Positions 44,091 through 51,569 of a stretch of 64,000 nt of DNA are shown piece by piece (the stretch's first letter is position 1; each line of letters begins with the position of its first letter). The DNA comes from Gordonia sp. ABSL11-1 (GTDB lineage Bacteria > Actinomycetota > Actinomycetes > Mycobacteriales > Mycobacteriaceae): positions 24,362 to 88,361 of the forward strand of contig NZ_JASXSI010000021.1 of NCBI RefSeq assembly GCF_030315685.1, in the 5' to 3' direction. The position numbers and the translations under genes are program-made. The notes under the pieces were generated by a model. The model was not told the origin of the DNA and did not search any database. It worked only from the letters and a program-made list of their open reading frames with translations.

Positions 44091-44600
44091 TCACCGTAGG
44101 GCGCGTCGTGTGAGATCGGCGATCTTCTCCGAAAACGCCACCAGAACAACGGATTCGACAGTTGAATTCGCGTCTTTGACAGCGCGAACCTGCTGGTCGA
44201 CAGCGTCACCGAGCGGCCACCCGTAGGCACCGCCGGAGATCAGCGGAAAGGCGACCGACCGGGCGCCCAGCGACGACGCCAGACGCAGACTGCGGATGTA
44301 GCACTCTCGAAGGGCCGCCGAGCGGTCGTCGCGCGCAGAGTGCACCGGGCCGACGGTATGGATGACCCAGCGGGCCGGGAGGTCGCCGGCCGTCGTGGCG
44401 ACGGCCGCCCCGGTCTCGAGGCCGGACGGCAGGGTCGTCTCGCGCAGCAGACGGCACTCCCGCAGGATGGACGGCCCGCCCGCCCGGTGGATCGCGCCGT
44501 CGACGCCGCCGCCGCCGAGCAGCGAGGAGTTCGCGGCGTTCACGATGACGTCGGTCTGCACCACCGTGATGTCACCGGCGATGACGTCGATCCCGCTCAT
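44091..44600 (-). CDS. Macro-domain ADP-ribose-binding protein / O-acetyl-ADP-ribose deacetylase
   Basis: 169 residues, a complete macro domain: IDVIAGDITVVQTDVIVNAANSSLLGGGGVDGAIHRAGG carries the catalytic Asn/Asp loop, RWVIHTVGPV and SVAFPLISGGAYGWPLGDAVD complete the ADP-ribose pocket. MacroD-type enzymes remove ADP-ribose from proteins and hydrolyse O-acetyl-ADP-ribose. No DarT-like toxin was found alongside, so a DarTG-type toxin-antitoxin pair is not supported. Confidence 0.92.
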   Translation of the reverse strand: MSGIDVIAGDITVVQTDVIVNAANSSLLGGGGVDGAIHRAGGPSILRECRLLRETTLPSGLETGAAVATTAGDLPARWVIHTVGPVHSARDDRSAALRECYIRSLRLASSLGARSVAFPLISGGAYGWPLGDAVDQQVRAVKDANSTVESVVLVAFSEKIADLTRRALR

Positions 44601-44623
44601 GATCTCCAGACCCTATCGGCACC

Positions 44624-44842
44624 TCAGACCGATGTGGGTCCGTTCGGACGATTGGCCGACCGCGAGCGGTAGAGCATCCACCCGCCGTAGATCGCCAGAC
44701 CGAACAGTGCGATCCAGAAGAGGCCCTTCAGAAGTGGGCCGACCATCGCCAGCGCGAGGAGTACCACGGCGATGATGCCGAGCACCTTCCAGAAGCCGAT
44801 TCCGTTGCCGGTGGTGCCGTTGGGGTTCGTTGATGTGGTCAT
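44624..44842 (-). CDS. Small two-helix membrane protein
   Basis: 72 residues. Polar Asn/Gly-rich N-terminus (TTSTNPNGTTGNG) then two hydrophobic stretches, VLGIIAVVLLALAMVGPLL and LFWIALFGLAIYGGWMLY, and a basic tail (RSRSANRP). Not recognised; common architecture among stress-related membrane peptides. Lies just upstream of the macro-domain gene in the same direction (23 bp), so they may form an operon. Confidence 0.6.
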   Translation of the reverse strand: MTTSTNPNGTTGNGIGFWKVLGIIAVVLLALAMVGPLLKGLFWIALFGLAIYGGWMLYRSRSANRPNGPTSV

Positions 44843-44904
44843 GACTCCACTGTGGCCTTCCATTGTCCGGAAATCATCAGGTCGGCGGCTAAATCGGGGA
44901 AAGA

Positions 44905-45393
44905 TCAGGGGTATCCCTGACGTTCGACGACGCTCTGGCGAGCGACCGAGCGAGGGAGACGGACCGGCTCCTCATAGGAGCACCCCAGGTCGTCCGGACC
45001 CGCGAATCCGCAACGGTCACGAAACCACGCGACCGCGATCTCGGCGACGCGTCCCCGCGACCGACTCATCAGGAATCCGTGTGTGCAGTCGGCGAAGGTG
45101 TCGTCGTGGAACCACCGGTCCAGAACGTCACGGGAGACGACGAAGGATGCGAGCAACGGGGCCGACATGACCGTCGTGGACAGCCGGATGAGGTAGGTGT
45201 CGGCACCGAGGGCCTGGATCTGCGCGCACTCGACGTCCGCGCCGTCGTCGTCGACCCGTGCACCCGCTGGGCCGACGTCGAGAACCGCACCTGTGGGCAT
45301 GTTTCCCGTCGATTCGATCAGCCACCGTTCCATGGCGGCCCACTCGTCGTCGACCGAGGTCTCGGGATTCGGCTCGGGCTGCTGATGGCTCAT
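44905..45393 (-). CDS. Hypothetical protein of 162 residues
   Basis: MSHQQPEPNPETSVDDEWAA start with a good AGGAGG. Not recognised. Contains LGADTYLIRLSTTVMSAPLLASFVVSRDVLDRWFHDD, a mixed alpha/beta region, and Cys in TFADCTHGF, DRCGFAGPDDLGCSYEE. The layout is loosely like small chaperone-type (YbjN/TY-Chap) folds but this is a weak impression. Divergent from the NUDIX gene (72 bp). Confidence 0.6.
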   Translation of the reverse strand: MSHQQPEPNPETSVDDEWAAMERWLIESTGNMPTGAVLDVGPAGARVDDDGADVECAQIQALGADTYLIRLSTTVMSAPLLASFVVSRDVLDRWFHDDTFADCTHGFLMSRSRGRVAEIAVAWFRDRCGFAGPDDLGCSYEEPVRLPRSVARQSVVERQGYP

Positions 45394-45465
45394 GGGCACC
45401 TCCTGGTGTTCCGGGGACGCGATCAGTGAAGCACCGGCCACCGACAATCCGGCAGGATGTGATGG

Positions 45466-45939
45466 ATGCCCATCCCCGACTTCATCCGTGAACTCCGCCG
45501 CCACGTCGGACACGCACCACTCTGGCTGTCCGGTGTCAGTGCGGTCGTGCTCGACGGTTCCGACCGCCTCCTGCTCACCCACCGCGCCGACACTCGCGAA
45601 TGGGCGGTCGTCTCCGGAGTCCTCGAACCCGGCGAGGAACCCGCCCGGGCCATCGTCCGCGAGATCGCCGAGGAGACCGGCATCCGCGCCGAGATCGTGC
45701 GGCTCACGAGCGTGGACGTGACGCCGATGGTCCACTACCCCAACGGCGATCAGACCCGATATCTCGACGTGTGCTTCCTCGCGCGGCATCTCGACGGCGA
45801 ACCCCACCCGGCCGACGACGAGAACACCGCGGTCGAGTGGTTCCACCTCGACGACCTACCCGGCGATCTCGCCGCGACGTCCCGCCTCCGCATCGAGAAC
45901 GCACTCCGCGACGATCCCGCAGCGTGGTTCCGCAGGTAG
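45466..45939 (+). CDS. NUDIX hydrolase
   Basis: 157 residues. A full Nudix box: G-x5-E-x7-REIAEETGI (GVLEPGEEPARAIVREIAEE). An N-terminal PIPDFIRELRRHVGHAPLWL lead precedes the fold. This group hydrolyses nucleoside diphosphates linked to X (NADH, ADP-ribose, oxidised dNTPs). Closeness to a macro-domain gene is consistent with ADP-ribose metabolism, but orientation differs and the link is speculative. Confidence 0.88.
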   Translation: MPIPDFIRELRRHVGHAPLWLSGVSAVVLDGSDRLLLTHRADTREWAVVSGVLEPGEEPARAIVREIAEETGIRAEIVRLTSVDVTPMVHYPNGDQTRYLDVCFLARHLDGEPHPADDENTAVEWFHLDDLPGDLAATSRLRIENALRDDPAAWFRR

Positions 45940-45973
45940 TACCGGTCGCGACCGCGCCCATGGCCTCCCGGAC

Positions 45974-46299
45974 TCAGCCGGCCGAACCGTCGCGCTCGGC
46001 CACCTCTGGCTGGACCGAGAGGTTGCACTCGCGCTGTGCAGGGAAGCAGTCGTCGAAGCCGATCTCGTCGACAGACGGTCGAGGTAATACTCCCAGCCCG
46101 GCCCGGTGTTCTCGATGGTGACCGGATCGTCGACGATCTGACTGAGGGTCAGCGTGGTCACGCCGTCCTCCTCGATGAGTTCCACGATCAGATCCCAGGT
46201 GCCGAAGCCGTCGGTCGTGTGCACCCGGAGCACGTGCGGCGGCTCGCAGCGGCGGATGTCGTAGCGCGTCGGGTCGCCGATCGCGACGAAGACGTCCAT
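45974..46299 (-). pseudogene. Remnant of an SRPBCC/AHSA1-family gene
   Basis: Two frames together carry the C-terminal part of an AHSA1-type protein. From 46299 the first frame reads IGDPTRYDIRRCEPPHVLRV, LTLSQIVDDP and TGPGWEYYLDRL; the next frame continues VDEIGFDDCFPAQREC to a stop at 45974. The frame change lies near 46066-46083. The usual first ~50 residues are missing in every frame upstream. The gene is therefore 5'-truncated and frameshifted. Confidence 0.75.
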
Positions 46300-46362
46300 A
46301 CCGCAAACGGCACCCGATCAGTTACCACTTGTCTCGGATTCCGCGTCGCCGTCGAACCCACT

Positions 46363-46390
46363 GTGACACCTCCGCGGTGACACCTCCGCG
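46363..46390. repeat. 14-bp tandem duplication
   Basis: Two perfect head-to-tail copies of GTGACACCTCCGCG between the decayed SRPBCC gene and the oxidoreductase gene, about 65 bp before that gene's ATG. No promoter role is evident. Confidence 0.85.
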
Positions 46391-46455
46391 GCGCCATGAG
46401 CAGGGACTCCGTCGAGCCCGGAATACCCGGGCCGTCCGGGACCCTTGGAAGGATC

Positions 46456-47397
46456 ATGGCCCAGAGAATCGTTGCGACCGCGTATGGAGACCCCGCCGAG
46501 GTACTCGAAATCGTCGATGAGGAACCGCCACGGCCCGGCCCGGGTCAGGTCCTCGTCGAGACGAAGGCCATCGGCGTCAACCCCGCCGACGCGAAGATCG
46601 TGCGCGGGACGATGGGTGGTGACGAGTCGAAGCTGCCGTTGCCGATCGGGTTCGAGGCCGCCGGGGTCGTCTCGGCCGTCGGCGACGGAGCCGTGCTCCC
46701 CGACGGCCCGTTGACCGTCGGGGACGAGGTCATCGTCTACCGCGCGTCGGGTGCCTACGCCGATCGCGTGCTCGCCGACCTCACGGTCGTCCATCGACGA
46801 CCGGAATCGCTCGATGTGGAGCACGCGGCCGGCCTGCTGCTCGTCGGCGTCACCGCGGCGGACCTGATCGGCACCGCCGGCGTCACGGCCGACGATGTCG
46901 TCCTCGTCCACGGTGGGTCCGGCGCGGTCGGCGCGATCACCATCCAACTCGCCCGCACGGCGGGCGCGACCGTCATCGCCACCGCGAGCGCCCGGAACCA
47001 TGATCATGTCCGCGGGCTCGGCGCCATCCCGGTCGCCTACGGTGACGGGCTGCTCGACCGCATCCGGGACGCGGCGACGGCTCCGGTCACCGTCGCCCTG
47101 GACACGGTGGGGACCGACGAGGCGATCGACGCGTCCCTCGCACTCGTCGACAACCCCGGGAAGATCGTGAGCGTCGCCGCCTTCGGTCGCGCGTCCGACG
47201 GAATCGTCCTTGTCACCGGATCGACGCCCGAGAGCAAACGCCTCCGGGAGGAGGCCATCGACGGCCTGATCGCCGACGCCGCTTCCGGCGAGCTGGTGAC
47301 GGAGGTGGCCAAGACCTTCCCGCTCGCGGAGGCGGCGACTGCACTGACCGAGCTCGAGACGTCCCATCCCCGAGGGAAATTCATCCTCATCCCCTGA
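46456..47397 (+). CDS. Zinc-free MDR-type quinone/NADPH oxidoreductase
   Basis: 313 residues. Alcohol-dehydrogenase GroES-like domain (RPGPGQVLVETKAIGVNPADAK) and Rossmann domain with VVLVHGGSGAVGAITIQLARTAG. Catalytic and structural zinc Cys are absent, as in zeta-crystallin-like quinone oxidoreductases. ATG 46456 (MAQRIVATAYGDP) has GGAAGG upstream. Followed 112 bp later by an aldo/keto reductase in the same direction. Confidence 0.88.
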   Translation: MAQRIVATAYGDPAEVLEIVDEEPPRPGPGQVLVETKAIGVNPADAKIVRGTMGGDESKLPLPIGFEAAGVVSAVGDGAVLPDGPLTVGDEVIVYRASGAYADRVLADLTVVHRRPESLDVEHAAGLLLVGVTAADLIGTAGVTADDVVLVHGGSGAVGAITIQLARTAGATVIATASARNHDHVRGLGAIPVAYGDGLLDRIRDAATAPVTVALDTVGTDEAIDASLALVDNPGKIVSVAAFGRASDGIVLVTGSTPESKRLREEAIDGLIADAASGELVTEVAKTFPLAEAATALTELETSHPRGKFILIP

Positions 47398-47509
47398 CCG
47401 TTCGTGCCCGCAAGACACCCGGGCCGTCCCCCACCGAGAAGTCGCGCTCTGAGCCCATGGGCGCGGTGCACAGCGAAATCCCGACACCGACGAAAGGTGA
47501 CATACGACG

Positions 47510-48343
47510 ATGTCTGTTCCCACCATCACCCTCAACAACGGAGTGGAGATCCCACAGCTCGGCTTCGGCGTCTTCCAGATCCCGCAGGAGGACACCAAGG
47601 CAGCAACGCTCACCGCGCTCGAGGTCGGCTACCGGCACATCGACACCGCCGAGATGTACGGCAACGAGAAGGAAGTCGGGCAGGCGGTCGCCGAGTCCGG
47701 CATCCCCCGCGACCAGATCTTCATCACGAGCAAGCTGAACAACGGATTCCACGCCACGGACGACGCCCTTCGCGCGACCGATCAGACGCTGACCGATCTG
47801 GGGGTCGAATCCCTCGATCTGTTCCTGATCCACTGGCCGCTACCCGGCATCGACATCGACTACGTCGAGACCTGGAAGGCCCTGGAGAAGATCCACGCCG
47901 ACGGCAAGTCACGCGCGATCGGCGTCTCGAACTTCCAGCGCTCGCATCTCGAACGGCTGTTCTCCGAAACGGATGTCGTCCCGGCGGTCAACCAGATCGA
48001 GGTGCATCCCTACCTGACCCAGAATGCGTTGCGCGCCTTCAACTCCGAGCACGGCATCGCCACCGAGGCGTGGTCACCGATCGCTCAGGGCGACGTCCTC
48101 GACGACCCGGTCCTGAACAAGATCGCGCAGGACAAGGGCCGCACACCGGCACAGGTCACCCTCCGGTGGCACATCCAGCGCGGCGACATCGTGTTCCCCA
48201 AGTCGGTCACCCGTTCCCGGGTCGAGGAGAACTTCGCGCTCTTCGACTTCGACCTGTCCGTCGAGGACGTCGCGGCGATCGACGCCCTGAACAAGGACCG
48301 TCGCCGAGGACCGGATCCCGACGAGTTCAACCACATCCCGTGA
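47510..48343 (+). CDS. Aldo/keto reductase
   Basis: 277 residues, full AKR barrel. Catalytic tetrad visible: Asp45, Tyr50, Lys75, His108 (GYRHIDTAEMYGNE; ITSKLNN; LFLIHWP). NADPH-binding end IVFPKSVTRSRVEENF. Closest in pattern to the AKR5 group of 2,5-diketo-gluconate-reductase-like enzymes acting on aldehydes and dicarbonyls. Substrate not predictable. Confidence 0.92.
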   Translation: MSVPTITLNNGVEIPQLGFGVFQIPQEDTKAATLTALEVGYRHIDTAEMYGNEKEVGQAVAESGIPRDQIFITSKLNNGFHATDDALRATDQTLTDLGVESLDLFLIHWPLPGIDIDYVETWKALEKIHADGKSRAIGVSNFQRSHLERLFSETDVVPAVNQIEVHPYLTQNALRAFNSEHGIATEAWSPIAQGDVLDDPVLNKIAQDKGRTPAQVTLRWHIQRGDIVFPKSVTRSRVEENFALFDFDLSVEDVAAIDALNKDRRRGPDPDEFNHIP

Positions 48344-48371
48344 GCTGATCTGCGTCAGTTGACGGACCACA

Positions 48372-48391
48372 CCGAGGGCGCGACCCCTCGG
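48372..48391. terminator. Small GC hairpin after the aldo/keto reductase
   Basis: CCGAGGG pairs with CCCTCGG around a 6-nt loop, 28 bp after the reductase stop. No clear T-run, so termination is only probable. Confidence 0.4.
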
Positions 48392-48426
48392 CGGGTGGGA
48401 GAGGCGCGCCGGAGCAGAATGGCGCC

Positions 48427-49599
48427 ATGAAGATCTCCCACCGCGCCGAGGCGGTCGCGCCCTTCTTCGCGATGGAGTTCGGGAAACGTGCCGCCGAACT
48501 CGAGGCCGCCGGACATCATGTGGTGAAACTGAGCATCGGCGAGCCCGACTTCGGGGCGCCGCCGGCCTTCCTCGCCGCCGTGCGAGACCTGACCGACGGC
48601 CGGCCACTGACCTACACCGAGGCCGTCGGACTCCCCGAGTTGCGCTCGGCCATCGCCGAATACTACGGCCGACATTTCGGCTGCGAGGTCGAGTCGCACC
48701 GCGTCGTGGTGACCTCCGGCGCGTCGGCCGCGTTACTGCTCACCTGTGCAGCCCTGATCGATCCCGGCGACGAGGTGCTGATCGCCGACCCGTCCTACCC
48801 GTGCAACCGCCAGTTCGCCGAAAGTCACGGCGCCCGCGTGCGTCTGGTTCCGACGACGCCGGCGACACGCTTTCAACTGTCGACCGCTCTCGTCGAACAG
48901 GCCTGGGGTACCCACACGCGGGGCGTCATGGTCGCCTCACCGTCGAATCCCACCGGGACCTCGGTGCCGCACGACGAGCTGGTCCGGCTGTGTGCGCGGG
49001 TGCGGGCCCTGGGTGGCTGGCGCATCGTCGACGAGATCTACCTCGGCCTCGCCGACGACGATCCCGACGGGTCCCCGCCCCGCAGCATCCTCGGTGCCGA
49101 TCCCGACGCGATCGTGATCAACAGCTTCTCGAAGTACTTCGGCATGACCGGGTGGCGACTGGGGTGGTGCATCGTGCCCGACGACCTCGTCCCGGTGATG
49201 GAACGTCTCGCGCAGAACTTCTACGTCTGCCCATCGACACCGGCACAGCACGCCGCCCTGGCCTGTTTCACCGACGAGTCACTCGCCCTGAGCGAGGCAC
49301 GCCGCGACGAGTTCCGGATTCGACGACACCTGGTCGTCGACGGCCTCGCACGGATCGGACTCTCCGTGCCGGTGATCCCCGACGGGGCCTTCTATGTCTA
49401 CGTCGATGTCCGCAGCACCGGGCTGACCTCCGCCGAGTTCTGCGATCGCGCGCTGCGCGAGGCTTTCGTCTCCCTCACTCCCGGAAGAGATTTCGGTCAC
49501 CACACCGCCGACGACCACATCCGGCTGTCGTACGCGGCGTCGTCCGACGAACTGACCGAGGGCATCCGGCGGCTCGGGGAGTTCGTCGCCGCATTGTGA
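48427..49599 (+). CDS. Class I/II PLP-dependent aminotransferase
   Basis: 390 residues, fold type I. VVKLSIGEPDFGAPPAFL, LTYTEAVGLPELRSAIAEYY, ASPSNPTGTSVP, WRIVDEIYLGLA and the PLP Lys in VINSFSKYFGMTGWRLGW; a substrate Arg in IRLSYAAS. Typical of aspartate/alanine-type enzymes (AspC/AlaT-like). ATG at 48427; no strong ribosome site is seen. Confidence 0.9.
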   Translation: MKISHRAEAVAPFFAMEFGKRAAELEAAGHHVVKLSIGEPDFGAPPAFLAAVRDLTDGRPLTYTEAVGLPELRSAIAEYYGRHFGCEVESHRVVVTSGASAALLLTCAALIDPGDEVLIADPSYPCNRQFAESHGARVRLVPTTPATRFQLSTALVEQAWGTHTRGVMVASPSNPTGTSVPHDELVRLCARVRALGGWRIVDEIYLGLADDDPDGSPPRSILGADPDAIVINSFSKYFGMTGWRLGWCIVPDDLVPVMERLAQNFYVCPSTPAQHAALACFTDESLALSEARRDEFRIRRHLVVDGLARIGLSVPVIPDGAFYVYVDVRSTGLTSAEFCDRALREAFVSLTPGRDFGHHTADDHIRLSYAASSDELTEGIRRLGEFVAAL

Positions 49600-49700
49600 G
49601 CGCGGTCCGGACGCGGTCCCACGATGGCCGTTCGACGGTCCGTCGTTACTGTCGGCGCGGCCGGCCGCACTGATCGCAGCCGGCGACCAGGAGCGCCGCC

Positions 49701-50150
49701 ATGACCGACCCACAGCAACTGCCCCCGACGCCGAACCCCGGCGCGGATCGATTCGCCGACGAGCCGATCGTCATCCATCCGTCCGACTTCGGCGACCTCA
49801 CCGCGCCCCGATACCCGATCGGGCCGTATCCGAGCGGTGGGCAGCAGTATCCAGATCAGCCGTACCCTCACCAACACCACCCGCAGCAGTACCCTCTGCA
49901 CCACTACCCGCCGCACCACGTCGGGCACGGGCACCTCGCCCAGCCCCCGTATCCCCCACGCGGCCGGACCCCACGGCCCGCCGACACCCGTGTACGTGAC
50001 GACGAACGTGCACACGCCGGTCGTCGTGCGGACGAATTCGTGCCCGCATGGCCTACATCCCGCCCTGACGCTGCTGACCTGCGGCCTGTGGTTGCCCATC
50101 TGGATCATCGACGCCGTCCTGCGCGGCCGACGGTGCCGGACGAGGCATAG
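49701..50150 (+). CDS. Pro/His-rich protein with apparent frame break
   Basis: Open frame of 149 residues. Residues 1-85 are Pro/His/Tyr-rich (YPHQHHPQQYPLHHYPPHH). From about 49950 the frame becomes Arg/Asp-rich and protein-like sequence moves to the +1 frame: TPVYVTTNVHTPVVVRTN, CPHGLHPALTLLTCGLWLPIWIIDAVLRG (50000-50125), a typical short actinobacterial membrane C-terminus. The break lies near the C-runs at 49944-49958. Either a one-base indel (biological or sequencing) or frameshifted decoding. The +1 frame has no stop until 50385, inside the next gene, so a second change is likely. Confidence 0.5.
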   Translation: MTDPQQLPPTPNPGADRFADEPIVIHPSDFGDLTAPRYPIGPYPSGGQQYPDQPYPHQHHPQQYPLHHYPPHHVGHGHLAQPPYPPRGRTPRPADTRVRDDERAHAGRRADEFVPAWPTSRPDAADLRPVVAHLDHRRRPARPTVPDEA

Positions 50151-50207
50151 GGTCGAGTCGTCGGACACGACCGGGACGCCCCCGGGGACACGAGGAGGTT
50201 GCCGCCG

Positions 50208-51413
50208 ATGGGGACACCCGTCATCGATCCGCGACGAGTCGACGACGCGGTGGACGCGTCGATCTCCGCCGCCGTCACCGGAGCCCCCGGCCTTCCCGGC
50301 GTCGTCGCGGGTGTCACCACCGATCGGGCGACGATCAGTCTGCGTGCGGCCGGCGTACACGCGACCGACGGCGACGACCCGATGACCACCGACAGTGTCT
50401 TCGCCATCTTCTCCACCACGAAGCCGATCACCGCCACCCTCGCCCTCCAACTCGTCGAGGAGGGCACGCTCGACCTCGACGCCCCGGCCGCCGACTATGC
50501 ACCCCGCCTCGGCACGATCGACGTGCTCGAGGGCTTCGACGACGCCGGGGGGCTGGTTCTCCGCGCACCGCAGAGCCCGATCACCACACGCCATCTCCTC
50601 ACGCACACAGCCGGTTTCGCCTACGACTTCTTCGATCCGACGTACCGGCGGCTCAGCAGCGACCACGGGGTGCCCGGTGTGATCACCGCACGCCTGCGGT
50701 CATTGACCACCCCATTGCTGTTCGACCCGGGGACACGCTGGTCCTACGGCAGCAGCATCGACTGGGCGGGCCTGGTCGTCGAGGGCATCACCGGTCGACC
50801 GCTGGGCGACGTCATGTCCGAACGAATCCTCGACCCGCTCGGTATGACCGACACGTCGTTCGCGCTGCCGCCCGAACCCCGATCGCGTCGTGCGGTGCTC
50901 CACCATCGCACCACGGACGGCTCGCTGACGCCGAATCACCGATGGTCGATGCCCGCCGACCCGGAGGTCCAGATGGGCGGACAGGGCTTGTATTCGACGG
51001 TGCCCGACTACCTGAGGTTCATCCGGATGTGGCTCAACGACGGCCGATCCGACACCGGCGAACAGATCCTGCGCCCGGAGACGGTGGCCGACGCCTCACA
51101 CAGCCATCTCGGGCGACTCGCGGTGACACCGCTGCTGTCGGCGAGCCCCGCCGTGACCAATGACGCCGAGCTCTTCCCCGGCGCACCGAAATCGTGGGGA
51201 CTGATCTCGATGATCAACGACGAGGACGCACCCACCGGCCGCCCGGCGGGCTCGTTGTCGTGGGCCGGGCTGGCCAATCTCTATTTCTGGATCGACCGGC
51301 GCAATCGCATCGGTGGGTACTGGGCGTCGCAGATCTTCCCGTTCTTCGATCACACCGCACTCGGGGCCTACCTCGATCTCGAGACCGCGGTGTACCGCGC
51401 ACTGTTGCCCTGA
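50208..51413 (+). CDS. Serine beta-lactamase-fold hydrolase (class C/esterase EstB type)
   Basis: 401 residues. SxxK motif in IFSTTKPITATLALQL (about residues 66-81), Tyr of RWSYGSSIDWAGLVVEGITG (YxS), and the third motif region with GSLSWAGLANLYFWID (WAG in place of KTG), typical of EstB-like esterases and of LovD-type transferases. No signal peptide, so cytoplasmic. The ATG at 50208 has AGGAGG nine bases before; TTG 50199 is an alternative. Ends 156 bp before prmA. Confidence 0.88.
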   Translation: MGTPVIDPRRVDDAVDASISAAVTGAPGLPGVVAGVTTDRATISLRAAGVHATDGDDPMTTDSVFAIFSTTKPITATLALQLVEEGTLDLDAPAADYAPRLGTIDVLEGFDDAGGLVLRAPQSPITTRHLLTHTAGFAYDFFDPTYRRLSSDHGVPGVITARLRSLTTPLLFDPGTRWSYGSSIDWAGLVVEGITGRPLGDVMSERILDPLGMTDTSFALPPEPRSRRAVLHHRTTDGSLTPNHRWSMPADPEVQMGGQGLYSTVPDYLRFIRMWLNDGRSDTGEQILRPETVADASHSHLGRLAVTPLLSASPAVTNDAELFPGAPKSWGLISMINDEDAPTGRPAGSLSWAGLANLYFWIDRRNRIGGYWASQIFPFFDHTALGAYLDLETAVYRALLP

Positions 51414-51466
51414 CCTGCGTAGACATGCCACTGTCGGACCGGCCCGGCGGACCCCGTGTGGCCCCT

Positions 51467-51481
51467 GTCTCACAGTGAGAC
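51467..51481. promoter_or_regulatory. Palindrome GTCTCAC-A-GTGAGAC upstream of prmA
   Basis: Perfect 7-bp arms with a single central base, 89 bp before the prmA start. A related partial copy (TGACTCACACTG) follows about 10 bp later. This is the most likely operator for the MimR-like activator or another regulator. A -10-like TGTTGTATCAG is at about 51502-51512. Confidence 0.6.
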
Positions 51482-51569
51482 GCGTATGACCTGACTCACA
51501 CTGTTGTATCAGAGGCGCTCCAGCCCAGCAGGCCGGCACCTCGTCGGCCTTCTCACGAGGAGGCGCACA

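Noticed and set aside
44091..44600. DarTG-type toxin-antitoxin pair
   Set aside because: The macro-domain protein stands without a DarT-like ADP-ribosyltransferase on either side.
51414..51569. Sigma-54 (-24/-12) promoter before prmA
   Set aside because: No GG-N10-GC element of the right form was found, and the linked regulator lacks GAFTGA and Walker motifs.
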